Below, piece by piece: positions 18,250 to 26,698 of a stretch of DNA of 64,000 nt (positions are counted from its first letter, which is position 1; each line of letters starts with the position of its first letter). The stretch is from Pseudomonas sp. MF4836 (GTDB lineage: Bacteria; Pseudomonadota; Gammaproteobacteria; Pseudomonadales; Pseudomonadaceae). A program made the position numbers and the translations under genes. The stretch is taken from the NCBI RefSeq assembly GCF_002018875.1, contig NZ_MVOL01000003.1, positions 673,520-737,519 on the forward strand, read 5' to 3'. The notes under the pieces were generated by a model. The model saw only the letters and a program-made list of their open reading frames with translations. It searched no databases and had not been told where the DNA came from.

Positions 18250-18954
18250 ATGATTGACAAGCCCGGTTACCGGCGCCCGCAAGCGGGTACTCAGCCTGAT
18301 TATCTGCACCCGGCCTACAAGTCGACCAACACCCGCTCGCCCTCCAAGCCGCTGGTGTTCTTGCCCCATTCGCTGTCGGAAATCACCGGCCCAACCATCG
18401 GTGCCGAGTCGCTGCACGAGGGTGATAACGACCTGACCGCACAACACGCCGGCGAGCCCCAGGGCGAGCGCATCATCATCCACGGCCGGGTCCTGGACGA
18501 GAACGGCCTGCCGGTACCGGGCATTTTGGTGGAGATCTGGCAGGCCAACGCCGCCGGCCGCTACAACCATGACCGCGACCTGCACGACGCCCCCCTGGAC
18601 CCGAATTTCACCGGCACCGGGCGCACCGTGACCGATGCCGACGGCTGGTATCAGTTCCAGACCATCAAGCCCGGTGCCTACCCGTGGGGTAACCACGAAA
18701 ACGCCTGGCGCCCGGCCCATATCCACTTCTCGTTGTTCGGTCCCAGCGTGCTGACGCGCCTGGTGACCCAGATGTATTTCCCGGGTGACCCGCTGCTGGC
18801 TTACGACCCGATCTACAACTGCGTGCCGGACACCCGCGCCAAGGAACGCCTGATCGCCAGTTTCGACCTGGACAAGACCATTCCTTCCTATGCCCTCGGT
18901 TACCGTTGGGACATCGTTTTGCGCGGCCGCGATGCCACGCCGATGGAGAAATAA
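18250..18954 (+). CDS. pcaH: Protocatechuate 3,4-dioxygenase beta subunit PcaH
   Basis: A 234-residue iron-binding subunit of the intradiol dioxygenase that opens the protocatechuate ring to 3-carboxy-cis,cis-muconate. All four Fe(III) ligands can be placed: Tyr105 (GRYNHD), Tyr144 (GAYPW), His157 and His159 (RPAHIHF). These are offset by three from the P. putida enzyme. The start is ATG 18250, with AAGAGGA at 18236-18242; an in-frame TTG two codons earlier is less likely. The pcaG start follows one base after the stop. Confidence 0.97.
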   Translation: MIDKPGYRRPQAGTQPDYLHPAYKSTNTRSPSKPLVFLPHSLSEITGPTIGAESLHEGDNDLTAQHAGEPQGERIIIHGRVLDENGLPVPGILVEIWQANAAGRYNHDRDLHDAPLDPNFTGTGRTVTDADGWYQFQTIKPGAYPWGNHENAWRPAHIHFSLFGPSVLTRLVTQMYFPGDPLLAYDPIYNCVPDTRAKERLIASFDLDKTIPSYALGYRWDIVLRGRDATPMEK

Positions 18955-18955
18955 G

Positions 18956-19522
18956 ATGACGCTGACCGCGACCACTTCACACACCGTCGGCCCCTACTAC
19001 CACATCGGCCTGACCTGGCTGAACCGCGAAGACCTGACCCAGGCCGAGACCCTTGGCCAGCGCGTGGCGATCACCGGGCAGGTGGTGGACGGCAATGGCG
19101 ATTTCGTCAACGACGCGATGCTGGAGATCTGGCAGGCCAATGCCGCAGGCAAGTACGACCACCCTGAAGACGACCAGCCCAAGGCCCTGGACCCGAGCTT
19201 CCAGGGATTTGGCCGGGTGCCGGTGGACGCCGAAGGGCGCTTCCGTTTCACCACCATCAAGCCGGGTACGGTGCCGGGCCTGAAGGGCGCGACCCAGGCG
19301 CCGCACCTGGTGGTGCTGGTGTTTGCCCGTGGCCTGGTCAAGCACTTGCTGACGCGCATTTACTTCGACGGCGAACCGGCCAACGCCGCCGACCCGTTGC
19401 TGGCCTGCGTGCCGGCCGAGCGCCGCAGCACCTTGCTGGCCAAGGCCGATGCCGACGGCACGTATCAGTGGAACGTGATCCTGCAATGCACTGAGGCCGA
19501 GACGGTGTTTTTCGATTACTGA
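18956..19522 (+). CDS. pcaG: Protocatechuate 3,4-dioxygenase alpha subunit PcaG
   Basis: A 188-residue alpha subunit that forms the (alpha-beta-Fe) protomer with PcaH and lacks the iron ligands. It starts MTLTATTSHTVGPYYHIGL, the usual TxSqTvGPY beginning of PcaG, and shares the LEIWQANAAGKYDHPED block with PcaH. ATG 18956 lies one base after the pcaH stop, consistent with a coupled pcaHG pair; the open frame runs further upstream inside pcaH but the family start is clear. Confidence 0.96.
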   Translation: MTLTATTSHTVGPYYHIGLTWLNREDLTQAETLGQRVAITGQVVDGNGDFVNDAMLEIWQANAAGKYDHPEDDQPKALDPSFQGFGRVPVDAEGRFRFTTIKPGTVPGLKGATQAPHLVVLVFARGLVKHLLTRIYFDGEPANAADPLLACVPAERRSTLLAKADADGTYQWNVILQCTEAETVFFDY

Positions 19523-19649
19523 CCGGCGACGCCGGTGCCGGTGTCTGCGGCGGCCCTTCGGGGTTGCCGCAAGCAGCGGCGGCAGACAGGGGAACGGGAC
19601 TGTTGCCAAGTGTGTCTAGACTCACACTGTCCCCAAAGAGTGAAAACCC
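19523..19649 (+). other. pcaG-pcaT gap with two hairpins
   Basis: TGTCTGC (19542-19548) can pair with GCAGACA (19582-19588) around a GC-rich inner stem, and AGTGTG (19609-19614) with CACACT (19623-19628). Neither is followed by a T-run. They could separate the pcaHG message from pcaTBDC, or mark a promoter for pcaT. Confidence 0.4.
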
Positions 19650-20945
19650 ATGACAAGCACAACCAGTCACTACACCGGTGAAGAACGCAGCAAGAGGATC
19701 TTCGCGATCGTCGGCGCGTCTTCGGGCAATCTGGTCGAATGGTTCGACTTCTATGTCTATGCCTTTTGTGCGATCTATTTCGCCCCGGCATTTTTCCCCT
19801 CCGACGATCCCACGGTGCAGTTGCTCAACACCGCCGGCGTATTTGCCGCCGGGTTTCTGATGCGTCCCATCGGCGGCTGGCTGTTCGGCCGGGTAGCCGA
19901 CAAGCACGGGCGCAAGAATTCGATGATGATCTCGGTGCTGATGATGTGCGCCGGCTCCCTGGTCATCGCCTTCCTCCCGACCTACGCCACGATTGGCGCC
20001 TGGGCCCCGGCGTTGCTGCTGGTTGCGCGGCTGTTCCAGGGTTTGTCGGTGGGCGGCGAGTACGGCACCACTGCCACGTACATGAGTGAAGTGGCGCTCA
20101 AGGGCCAGCGCGGCTTCTTCGCCTCCTTCCAGTACGTGACCCTGATCGGCGGGCAATTGCTGGCGGTACTGGTGGTGGTGATCCTGCAGCAGTTCCTCGA
20201 TGAGCAGGAGCTCAAGGCCTGGGGCTGGAGAGTACCCTTTGTGATTGGTGCGATTGCCGCAGTGATCTCGTTGTTGCTGCGCCGCACGTTGAAAGAAACC
20301 ACCAGCAAGGAAATGCGTGAAGACAAGGACGCGGGCAGTATTGTCGCGCTGTTCAAGAATCACGGCGCCGCCTTTATCACCGTGCTGGGCTACACCGCCG
20401 GCGGCTCGCTGATTTTCTACACCTTCACCACTTATATGCAGAAGTACCTGGTGAACACCGCCGGGATGCACGCCAAGACCGCCAGCTACATCATGACCGG
20501 TGCGCTGTTTCTCTATATGTGCATGCAGCCGTTGTTCGGCATGCTGGCCGACAAGATCGGCCGCCGGAACTCGATGCTCTGGTTCGGGGCCCTGGGGACC
20601 TTGTTCACGGTGCCGATCCTGATGACCCTGAAAACCGTTTCCAGCCCGTTCCTGGCCTTTGTCCTGATCACCCTGGCCCTGGCGATCGTGAGTTTCTACA
20701 CCTCCATCAGCGGTCTGGTGAAAGCCGAGATGTTCCCACCTCAGGTGCGGGCCCTTGGGGTTGGCCTGGCTTATGCGGTGGCGAATGCGATTTTCGGCGG
20801 TTCGGCGGAGTATGTCGCCCTGGGCCTGAAGACCCTGGGCATGGAAAACACCTTTTACTGGTACGTCACGGTCATGATGGCGGTGGCGTTCCTGTTCAGT
20901 CTGCGCCTGCCCAAGCAGGCGGCGTATCTGCACCACGATCTTTGA
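19650..20945 (+). CDS. pcaT: MHS-family MFS transporter, probable beta-ketoadipate permease PcaT
   Basis: A 431-residue permease of the metabolite:H+ symporter family (alpha-ketoglutarate permease type). [14 protein letters not shown] in helix 1, [18 protein letters not shown] in loop 2-3 and [21 protein letters not shown] are the family signatures. Position directly before pcaBDC matches pcaT of P. putida, which carries beta-ketoadipate. Start ATG 19650 follows AAAGAG. Assignment to beta-ketoadipate rests on the context and family together. Confidence 0.88.
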   Translation: MTSTTSHYTGEERSKRIFAIVGASSGNLVEWFDFYVYAFCAIYFAPAFFPSDDPTVQLLNTAGVFAAGFLMRPIGGWLFGRVADKHGRKNSMMISVLMMCAGSLVIAFLPTYATIGAWAPALLLVARLFQGLSVGGEYGTTATYMSEVALKGQRGFFASFQYVTLIGGQLLAVLVVVILQQFLDEQELKAWGWRVPFVIGAIAAVISLLLRRTLKETTSKEMREDKDAGSIVALFKNHGAAFITVLGYTAGGSLIFYTFTTYMQKYLVNTAGMHAKTASYIMTGALFLYMCMQPLFGMLADKIGRRNSMLWFGALGTLFTVPILMTLKTVSSPFLAFVLITLALAIVSFYTSISGLVKAEMFPPQVRALGVGLAYAVANAIFGGSAEYVALGLKTLGMENTFYWYVTVMMAVAFLFSLRLPKQAAYLHHDL

Positions 20946-20993
20946 CCTGTCCGCGCGCGCCCATCACGGGCGCGTGCCTCCAAGGGATTGTTT

Positions 20994-22358
20994 ATGAGTA
21001 CACCGGCGAGCAACCAATTGTTCGATGCTTATTTCACTGCTCGCAGCATGCGTGAAGTGTTTTGTGATCAGGGCCGGGTCCAGGCCATGCTGGATTTCGA
21101 AGCGGCCCTGGCCCGAGCCGAGGCCCGCGTCGGGCAGATTCCGCAGAGTGCGGTGGCGCCGATCGAGGCGGCCTGTCGCGCCGAGCTCTATGATTTCGCG
21201 GCCCTCGGCGAAGCCATTGCCACGGCCGGCAACTCGGCGATTCCATTGGTCAAGGCACTGGGCAAGCAGATTGCCCAACGCGACGCCGAGGCCGAGCGCT
21301 ATGTGCACCTGGGGGCGACCAGCCAGGACGTAATGGACAGCGGGCTGGTGCTGCAACTGCGCCAGGCCCTGGGCTTGATCGAAGCCGACCTGGGGCGCCT
21401 GGGGCACATCCTTGCGGCCCAGGCCACCCGCTATGCCGGCACGCCGCTGGCCGGGCGGACCTGGTTGCAGCATGCGACCCCGGTCACCCTGGGCATGAAA
21501 ATCGCCGGCTGGCTGGGGGCGGTCAGCCGCAGCCGGCAACGCCTGCAGGAGTTGAAGCCGCGGCTGCTGGTGCTGCAGTTCGGCGGCGCCTCCGGGACCC
21601 TGGCGGCCCTCGGCGAGCAGGCATTGCCGATTGCACAGGCATTGGCCGGCGAGCTGCACCTGTGCCTGCCGGAACAACCCTGGCACACCCAGCGTGACCG
21701 TCTGGTGGAGTTCGCCGCTGCGCTTGGCCTGATCGCCGGCAGCCTGGGCAAGCTGGGACGGGATATCAGCCTGTTGATGCAGACCGAAGCGGCGGAAGTG
21801 TTCGAGCCCTCGGCGCCGGGCAAGGGCGGATCATCGACCATGCCCCACAAGCGTAATCCGGTGGGCGCGGCGGTTTTGATCAGTACCGCGACCCGGGTTC
21901 CCGGGCTGCTGGCGACCATGTTCAGCGCCATGCCCCAGGAGCACGAACGCAGCCTGGGCCTGTGGCATGCCGAGTGGGAAACCCTGCCGGAGATCTGCTG
22001 CCTGGTTTCCGGTGCCCTGCAACAAGCCTTGCTGGTGGCCGAGGGCCTGGAGGTCGACGCCGAGCGCATGGCCAGCAACCTCGACCTGACCCGCGGCCTG
22101 GTATTGGCCGAAGCCGTGAGCATCGCCCTGGCCCAGCGCCTGGGACGCGAGACGGCCCATCATCTATTGGAACAATGCTGCAAGCGGGCGGTGGCCGAAG
22201 GGCGCCACCTGCGTGCGGTACTGGGCGATGAACCCCAGGTCGGTGCCGAGCTTTCGGCCGCTGAACTGGATCGCCTGCTCGATCCGGCCCATTACCTCGG
22301 CCAGGCCCAGACCTGGGTCGAACGCGCGGTGGCCGAACACTTTGCCTTGAACGCCTGA
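20994..22358 (+). CDS. pcaB: 3-carboxy-cis,cis-muconate cycloisomerase PcaB
   Basis: A 454-residue member of the fumarase/adenylosuccinate lyase superfamily that lactonises 3-carboxy-cis,cis-muconate to gamma-carboxymuconolactone. The superfamily signature GSSTMPHKRNP is intact within GKGGSSTMPHKRNPVGA, and HLGATSQDVMDSG supplies the second conserved region. ATG 20994 is preceded by AAGGGA; a TTG two codons earlier is less likely. Eleven bases separate it from pcaD, so pcaBDC is one unit. Confidence 0.95.
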   Translation: MSTPASNQLFDAYFTARSMREVFCDQGRVQAMLDFEAALARAEARVGQIPQSAVAPIEAACRAELYDFAALGEAIATAGNSAIPLVKALGKQIAQRDAEAERYVHLGATSQDVMDSGLVLQLRQALGLIEADLGRLGHILAAQATRYAGTPLAGRTWLQHATPVTLGMKIAGWLGAVSRSRQRLQELKPRLLVLQFGGASGTLAALGEQALPIAQALAGELHLCLPEQPWHTQRDRLVEFAAALGLIAGSLGKLGRDISLLMQTEAAEVFEPSAPGKGGSSTMPHKRNPVGAAVLISTATRVPGLLATMFSAMPQEHERSLGLWHAEWETLPEICCLVSGALQQALLVAEGLEVDAERMASNLDLTRGLVLAEAVSIALAQRLGRETAHHLLEQCCKRAVAEGRHLRAVLGDEPQVGAELSAAELDRLLDPAHYLGQAQTWVERAVAEHFALNA

Positions 22359-22369
22359 AGGAGACTGCT

Positions 22370-23170
22370 GTGGCATTCGTAAAACTCGCCGATGGCGAAC
22401 TGCACTACCAGCTTGATGGTCCGGAACACGCTCCGGTACTGGTGCTGTCCAACTCGTTGGGCACCAGCCTGCGCATGTGGGATATCCAGATCCCGGCCTT
22501 TACCCAACACTTCCGTGTGCTGCGCATGGATACCCGAGGCCACGGCAAGTCGCTGGTCACCCCGGGGCCCTACACCATTGAACAGTTGGGCCATGACGTG
22601 CTGGCGCTGCTGGATGCCTTGCACATCGAACGCGCGTACTTCTGCGGCCTGTCCATGGGCGGCCTGATCGGCCAATGGCTGGGCATCAATGCCGGCGAGC
22701 GCCTGCACAAGCTGGTGGTGTGCAACACCTCGGCGAAGATTGGCGAGCCGTCGATCTGGAACCCGCGCATCGAAACCGTACTGCGTGACGGCGAGGCAGC
22801 CATGGTGGCGTTGCGCGATGCTTCGATCGCCCGCTGGTTCACCGCGGACTTCGCCGAAGCTCACCCTGACCAGGCCAAGTTGATCACCGACATGCTGGCG
22901 GCGACTTCGCCCGAGGGCTATGCAGCCAACTGCGCGGCTGTGCGTGATGCAGACTTCCGTGACCAGGTGTCGGCGGTCAAGGTTCCGACCCTGGTGATTT
23001 CCGGTACCGAAGATGCGGTCACGCCGCCGTCGGGCGGGCACTACATTCAGGAACATGTGCTGGGCGCCGAGTACGCCGAGTTCTACGCCGCGCACTTGTC
23101 CAACGTGCAGGCTGGCGCCGCATTCAGCGACCGGGTCGTGGAATTCCTGCTGGCCGACAAGAGCATTTGA
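22370..23170 (+). CDS. pcaD: 3-oxoadipate enol-lactonase PcaD
   Basis: A 266-residue alpha/beta hydrolase that opens beta-ketoadipate enol-lactone to beta-ketoadipate. The nucleophile elbow is GLSMGG with Ser95, the oxyanion-hole region is SNSLGTSLRMWD, and the acid and base of the triad fall in SGTEDAVTPP and AAHLSN. The start is GTG 22370 with AAGGAGA just upstream. It is a separate gene from pcaC, whereas some bacteria have a PcaDC fusion (PcaL). Confidence 0.95.
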   Translation: MAFVKLADGELHYQLDGPEHAPVLVLSNSLGTSLRMWDIQIPAFTQHFRVLRMDTRGHGKSLVTPGPYTIEQLGHDVLALLDALHIERAYFCGLSMGGLIGQWLGINAGERLHKLVVCNTSAKIGEPSIWNPRIETVLRDGEAAMVALRDASIARWFTADFAEAHPDQAKLITDMLAATSPEGYAANCAAVRDADFRDQVSAVKVPTLVISGTEDAVTPPSGGHYIQEHVLGAEYAEFYAAHLSNVQAGAAFSDRVVEFLLADKSI

Positions 23171-23180
23171 GGAGTCGCTT

Positions 23181-23576
23181 GTGGACGAGAAACAACGTTA
23201 TGACGAGGGGATGCAGGTGCGCCGCGCGGTGCTGGGTGATGCCCACGTCGATCGCAGCCTGAATGCCCTGACCGAGTTCAACTCGGAGTTCCAGGAGATG
23301 ATCACCCGCCACGCCTGGGGTGATATCTGGACCCGTCCGGGCCTGCCGCGGCATACCCGCAGCCTGATCACCATTTCCATGCTGATCGGCATGAACCGCA
23401 ATGAAGAGCTCAAGCTGCACCTGCGTGCCGCCGCCAACAACGGGGTGACCCGTGGCGAGATCAAGGAAGTGATCATGCAGAGCGCGATCTACTGCGGCAT
23501 TCCTGCGGCCAATGCGACCTTCCATCTCGCCGAGTCGGTGTGGGATGAATTGGGTGTCGAGTCCCGCGAGGCCTGA
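23181..23576 (+). CDS. pcaC: 4-carboxymuconolactone decarboxylase PcaC
   Basis: A 131-residue decarboxylase of the AhpD-like fold, making beta-ketoadipate enol-lactone from gamma-carboxymuconolactone. The family blocks MQVRRAVLGDAHVDRSL, TRPGLPRHTRSLITI and LHLRAAANNGVTRGEI-IKEV are all present. The start is GTG 23181, ten bases after the pcaD stop, with GAGGAG in between; length agrees with PcaC (about 130). It is the last gene of the plus-strand pca block and is followed by a terminator. Confidence 0.95.
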   Translation: MDEKQRYDEGMQVRRAVLGDAHVDRSLNALTEFNSEFQEMITRHAWGDIWTRPGLPRHTRSLITISMLIGMNRNEELKLHLRAAANNGVTRGEIKEVIMQSAIYCGIPAANATFHLAESVWDELGVESREA

Positions 23577-23591
23577 ACCCCGCACGCCGAT

Positions 23592-23629
23592 AAAAAAGGC
23601 CAGCACCGGTAAACCGGGCTGGCCTTTTT
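23592..23629 (+). terminator. Bidirectional rho-independent terminator after pcaC
   Basis: GGCCAGC (23598-23604) pairs with GCTGGCC (23618-23624), with an inner CCGG/CCGG stem; six A precede and five T follow. It separates pcaC from the converging porin gene and can stop both. Confidence 0.92.
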
Positions 23630-23669
23630 CATGGGTGGGTTTTGCCGGAGCAGGTCCTGGCGAAACGAC

Positions 23670-24935
23670 TTACAGCAGGCTGATCGGGTAGCTGACGATC
23701 ACGCGGTTCTCGTCGAACTCGTTGTTGCTGTAGTCGCGACGCATGCTGGAATTGCGCCATTTGAAGTTGAGGTTCTTCAGGGTGCCGCTCTGCACGGTAT
23801 AGGCCAGTTCCGACTCGCGGCCCCATTCCTTGCCATCGGTGATGGTGCCGGTGTGCACGTTGTCACCGCTGATGTAGCGGTTCATCAGGGTCAGGCCCGG
23901 TACGCCGACGGCGGCGAAGTTGTAATCGTGGCGCAGCTGCCAGGATTTTTCCTTGGCGTTGTCGTAGCTGGAGTTGTAGCTGTCGTTGGCCAGGGTGCCG
24001 CCGCTGGTGCCGTTGACCCGCATCCAGGCGTTGTCCCCGGTGAGTTTTTGCAGGCCGACATAAAAGGTGCTGCCGCCGTACTTGGCCGAGAACAGGCCGG
24101 ACCAGGTCTTGTTATCCAGGTCGCCGGCGCGGGCACTGCCGTCTTCCTTGCCGTAGAAGAAACCGAGGTTCGCGCCCAGGGTCCAGTCCCCAACGGGTTG
24201 GGTATGAACCAGATTGATGAACTGTTGGCTGTAGATGTCCTTGAGTTCGGCGTTCCACAGGCCGATCTGGGTGCGCTTGTCGTTGAAGCTGTATTCGCCG
24301 CCCTGGAAGTTGAAACGGTCGGACGTGAACGCGGCTTTGCCGGTCATCGACATGTCGCTCATGCTGCTGTCGTCTCGCGGGCTGTTGGCGCGGAACTGGC
24401 CGCCGTAGAGGGTCAGGCCGTCGATTTCCTTGGACGTGATCTGGCCGCCACGGAAGGTCTGTGGCAGCGAGCGGCCGTCATCGGAACGCAGGATCGGCAG
24501 CACCGGCATCCATTCGCCCACCTTGACCTCGGTCTGCGACAAGCGCGCCTTGAACGCCACCCCCAGGCGCCCGAAGTTGTCGGCCGGGCGCCCGTCACGG
24601 TCCAGGGGCAGTAACTGAGTGCCGCCGGTGCCTTTGCCGCCGTCGAGCTTCAGCGAGTACAGGCCCAGCACGTCCATGCCGAAACCCACGGTGCCTTGGG
24701 TGAACCCGGACTTGGCATCGAGGATGAAACTCTGGGTCCACTCTTCGGCCTTGCCCTGGGCCTTGGTCGGGTTGGTGAAGTTGCGGTTGATGTAGAAGTT
24801 GCGCAGGTTCAGGTTGACCTTGGCATCTTCGAGAAAACCGGACTCTTCGGCCATCGCCGGCAGGGCGGCAGCGGCCAGCGCCACGCCGAGCAGGCCAGGC
24901 AGGAGGAAAGGAGAAGTGGGGGTCGTTGGCTTCAT
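23670..24935 (-). CDS. OprD-family outer membrane porin, probable aromatic acid porin (PcaP/BenF-like)
   Basis: A 421-residue outer-membrane beta barrel. ATG 24935 begins a Sec signal peptide (MKPTTPTSPFLLPGLLGVAL, cleavage near AMA-EE). The mature part starts GFLEDAKVNLNLRNFYINRNF and ends in the barrel-type VSYPISLL, both typical of the OprD/OpdK substrate-specific porins. In P. putida the pca cluster ends with a BenF-like porin, pcaP; here the gene sits at the same place but converges on pcaC. A PcaR-like site upstream supports a role in uptake of protocatechuate or 4-hydroxybenzoate. Substrate is inferred, not shown. Confidence 0.88.
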   Translation of the reverse strand: MKPTTPTSPFLLPGLLGVALAAAALPAMAEESGFLEDAKVNLNLRNFYINRNFTNPTKAQGKAEEWTQSFILDAKSGFTQGTVGFGMDVLGLYSLKLDGGKGTGGTQLLPLDRDGRPADNFGRLGVAFKARLSQTEVKVGEWMPVLPILRSDDGRSLPQTFRGGQITSKEIDGLTLYGGQFRANSPRDDSSMSDMSMTGKAAFTSDRFNFQGGEYSFNDKRTQIGLWNAELKDIYSQQFINLVHTQPVGDWTLGANLGFFYGKEDGSARAGDLDNKTWSGLFSAKYGGSTFYVGLQKLTGDNAWMRVNGTSGGTLANDSYNSSYDNAKEKSWQLRHDYNFAAVGVPGLTLMNRYISGDNVHTGTITDGKEWGRESELAYTVQSGTLKNLNFKWRNSSMRRDYSNNEFDENRVIVSYPISLL

Positions 24936-25154
24936 GTTGTCGGTCTCTCTAATTGTTAGGGCGCAGCACGGCACTGCCGCTACGTCAGTCGCAGAGCCAG
25001 GTGGAAAGTGGGCGTGGTGAAACGGCTGCAAATCAGCCGGAGAGGGCAGGGCGAGGGGTCATGGTGCAGAGCCTGTTGTTATTGGTTTTTATCGCTGCGG
25101 GGAATGGTGCGGTGCCAGATAGGGCGATTCAATCGGGCATGAGCGGGTTTTGGG

Positions 25155-25168
25155 CGATAAACGAACAC
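25155..25168 (-). promoter_or_regulatory. PcaR-like operator upstream of the porin gene
   Basis: CGATAAACGAACAC is identical over 14 bases to part of the operator before pcaI (15166-15179), but its left half-site is degenerate. It lies 220 bases upstream of the porin start, in a 302-base gap that otherwise holds only the terminator of the efflux operon. It suggests that the porin belongs to the PcaR regulon. Confidence 0.5.
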
Positions 25169-25191
25169 AAGTGACAGGCTGAGCACAGGCC

Positions 25192-25221
25192 AAAAAAAAC
25201 CCACCGTGAGGTGGGTTTTTT
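25192..25221 (-). terminator. Bidirectional terminator after the efflux operon
   Basis: CCCACC (25200-25205) and GGTGGG (25210-25215) close a GTGA loop, flanked by eight A and six T. On the minus strand it ends ttgABC transcription 17 bases after the ttgC stop. Confidence 0.9.
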
Positions 25222-25237
25222 CACAGCCGGGAGGTGC

Positions 25238-26698
25238 TTAGAACAGGCGCAGCTTCGGTGCCTGTTCGGCCACCGGTTCGTTCTTCGCGGTCTGCTCGTT
25301 CCAGCCGCCACCCAGGGCCTTGTACAGATTGACCTCGCTGGTCAGCTGCGAAAGGCGGTCACTGATCAGCGCCTGTTGCGCGCTGAACAACGAACGCTGG
25401 GCGTCGAGGAAGGTCAGGTTGCTGTCGACCCCGATGCGGTAGCGGCGCTCGGCCAGACGGTAGTAGTCCTGGTTGGCGGTGACGAAATCACGCTGGGCCT
25501 GCAACTGCTGGTTGTAGGTCTGACGTGCCGCCAGGCCATCGGAGACTTCCTGGAAGGCGGTCTGGATGGATTTCTCGTACTGCGCAACCGTGATGTCTTT
25601 CTGGATCTTCGAGTAGTCCAGGCTGGCGCGCAGGCTACCGGCGTTGAAGATCGGCAGATTGATCTGCGGCTGGAACAGCCAGGTCCCCGAACCACCTTTG
25701 AACAGGCCGGACAGGTCCGGGCTCAAGGTGCCGGCATTGGCGGTCAGGCTGATGCTCGGGAAGAACGCCGCGCGGGCGGCGCCGATATTGGCATTGGCCG
25801 CCTTGAGCTTGTGTTCGGCTTCAAGGATGTCCGGACGCCGTTGCAACAGCTCCGAAGGCAGGCCCGCTGGCATTTCGCTCAACAGGTCGGCCGCCAGGGG
25901 CTGTGCGCCAGGCAGGTTGGCTGGAAGGCCGGTGCCCAGCAGCAGGGTCAGGCTGTTTTCGTCCTGGGCCACTTGGCGCGTGTAGCGCGCCAGTTGCACC
26001 CGGGCGTTCTCGACCGAGGTCCGCGACTGGCTCAGGTCCAGCGCCGAGGCAACCCCGACTTCGTTGCTGCGCGAGGTGAGCCGGTAGCTCTCCTCGAAAG
26101 CGCCCAGGGTGTCCTGGGTCAGCTTCAGCAGTTCCTTGTCGGCCTGCCAGGTCAGGTAGGCGTTGGCCACGCTGGCCACCAGGCTGATCTGGGTGCTGCG
26201 CCGGGCTTCTTCGCTGGAGAAATAGGTCTGCAGGGCCTGCTCGCTCAAACTGCGAACGCGGCCGAACAGGTCCAGCTCATAGGCGCTGATACCCAGGGTG
26301 GCCGAGTACTGGCTGGTGATGCCCGACTCGCCGGTTTGCGACATGCGCGCCGGGGTCCGCTGGCGGCTGCCGCTGCCATTGGCCGATACCGCGGGGAACA
26401 GGTCCGCGCGCTGGATCTGGTACTGCGCGGCATAGGCGTCGATGTTCAGCGCCGCCACCCGAAGGTCGCGGTTGTTGACCAGCGCGGTCTGGATCAGCTG
26501 TTGCAGCGCCGGGTCATGGAAGAACTGCCGCCAGCCCTGTTCGGCGGCCGCCTGGTTGGCGGCCTCCGTTGGCGAATAGGCGGGGCCTTGCGGGTATTGC
26601 GCGGCCACCGGTGCTTGCGGCTGCTGATAATCGGGTATCAGCGAGCAGCCACTTAGCACGGCGGCGGTGATTGCCAGGGAGAGTAGCGACTTGCTCAT
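25238..26698 (-). CDS. ttgC: RND efflux outer membrane channel TtgC/EmhC/OprM
   Basis: A 486-residue TolC-type outer-membrane lipoprotein that forms the exit duct of the pump. The lipobox LSGC lies at residues 15-18, and the two repeated OEP domains follow, with the typical [18 protein letters not shown] and [19 protein letters not shown] segments. Its start overlaps the ttgB stop in ATGA, so it is translationally coupled. Called OprM in P. aeruginosa, TtgC in P. putida and EmhC in P. fluorescens. Confidence 0.95.
   Translation of the reverse strand: MSKSLLSLAITAAVLSGCSLIPDYQQPQAPVAAQYPQGPAYSPTEAANQAAAEQGWRQFFHDPALQQLIQTALVNNRDLRVAALNIDAYAAQYQIQRADLFPAVSANGSGSRQRTPARMSQTGESGITSQYSATLGISAYELDLFGRVRSLSEQALQTYFSSEEARRSTQISLVASVANAYLTWQADKELLKLTQDTLGAFEESYRLTSRSNEVGVASALDLSQSRTSVENARVQLARYTRQVAQDENSLTLLLGTGLPANLPGAQPLAADLLSEMPAGLPSELLQRRPDILEAEHKLKAANANIGAARAAFFPSISLTANAGTLSPDLSGLFKGGSGTWLFQPQINLPIFNAGSLRASLDYSKIQKDITVAQYEKSIQTAFQEVSDGLAARQTYNQQLQAQRDFVTANQDYYRLAERRYRIGVDSNLTFLDAQRSLFSAQQALISDRLSQLTSEVNLYKALGGGWNEQTAKNEPVAEQAPKLRLF

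Noticed and set aside
19338..20936. A 532-codon minus-strand frame over pcaG and pcaT
   Set aside because: It spans two real genes of the opposite strand and gives a low-complexity product.
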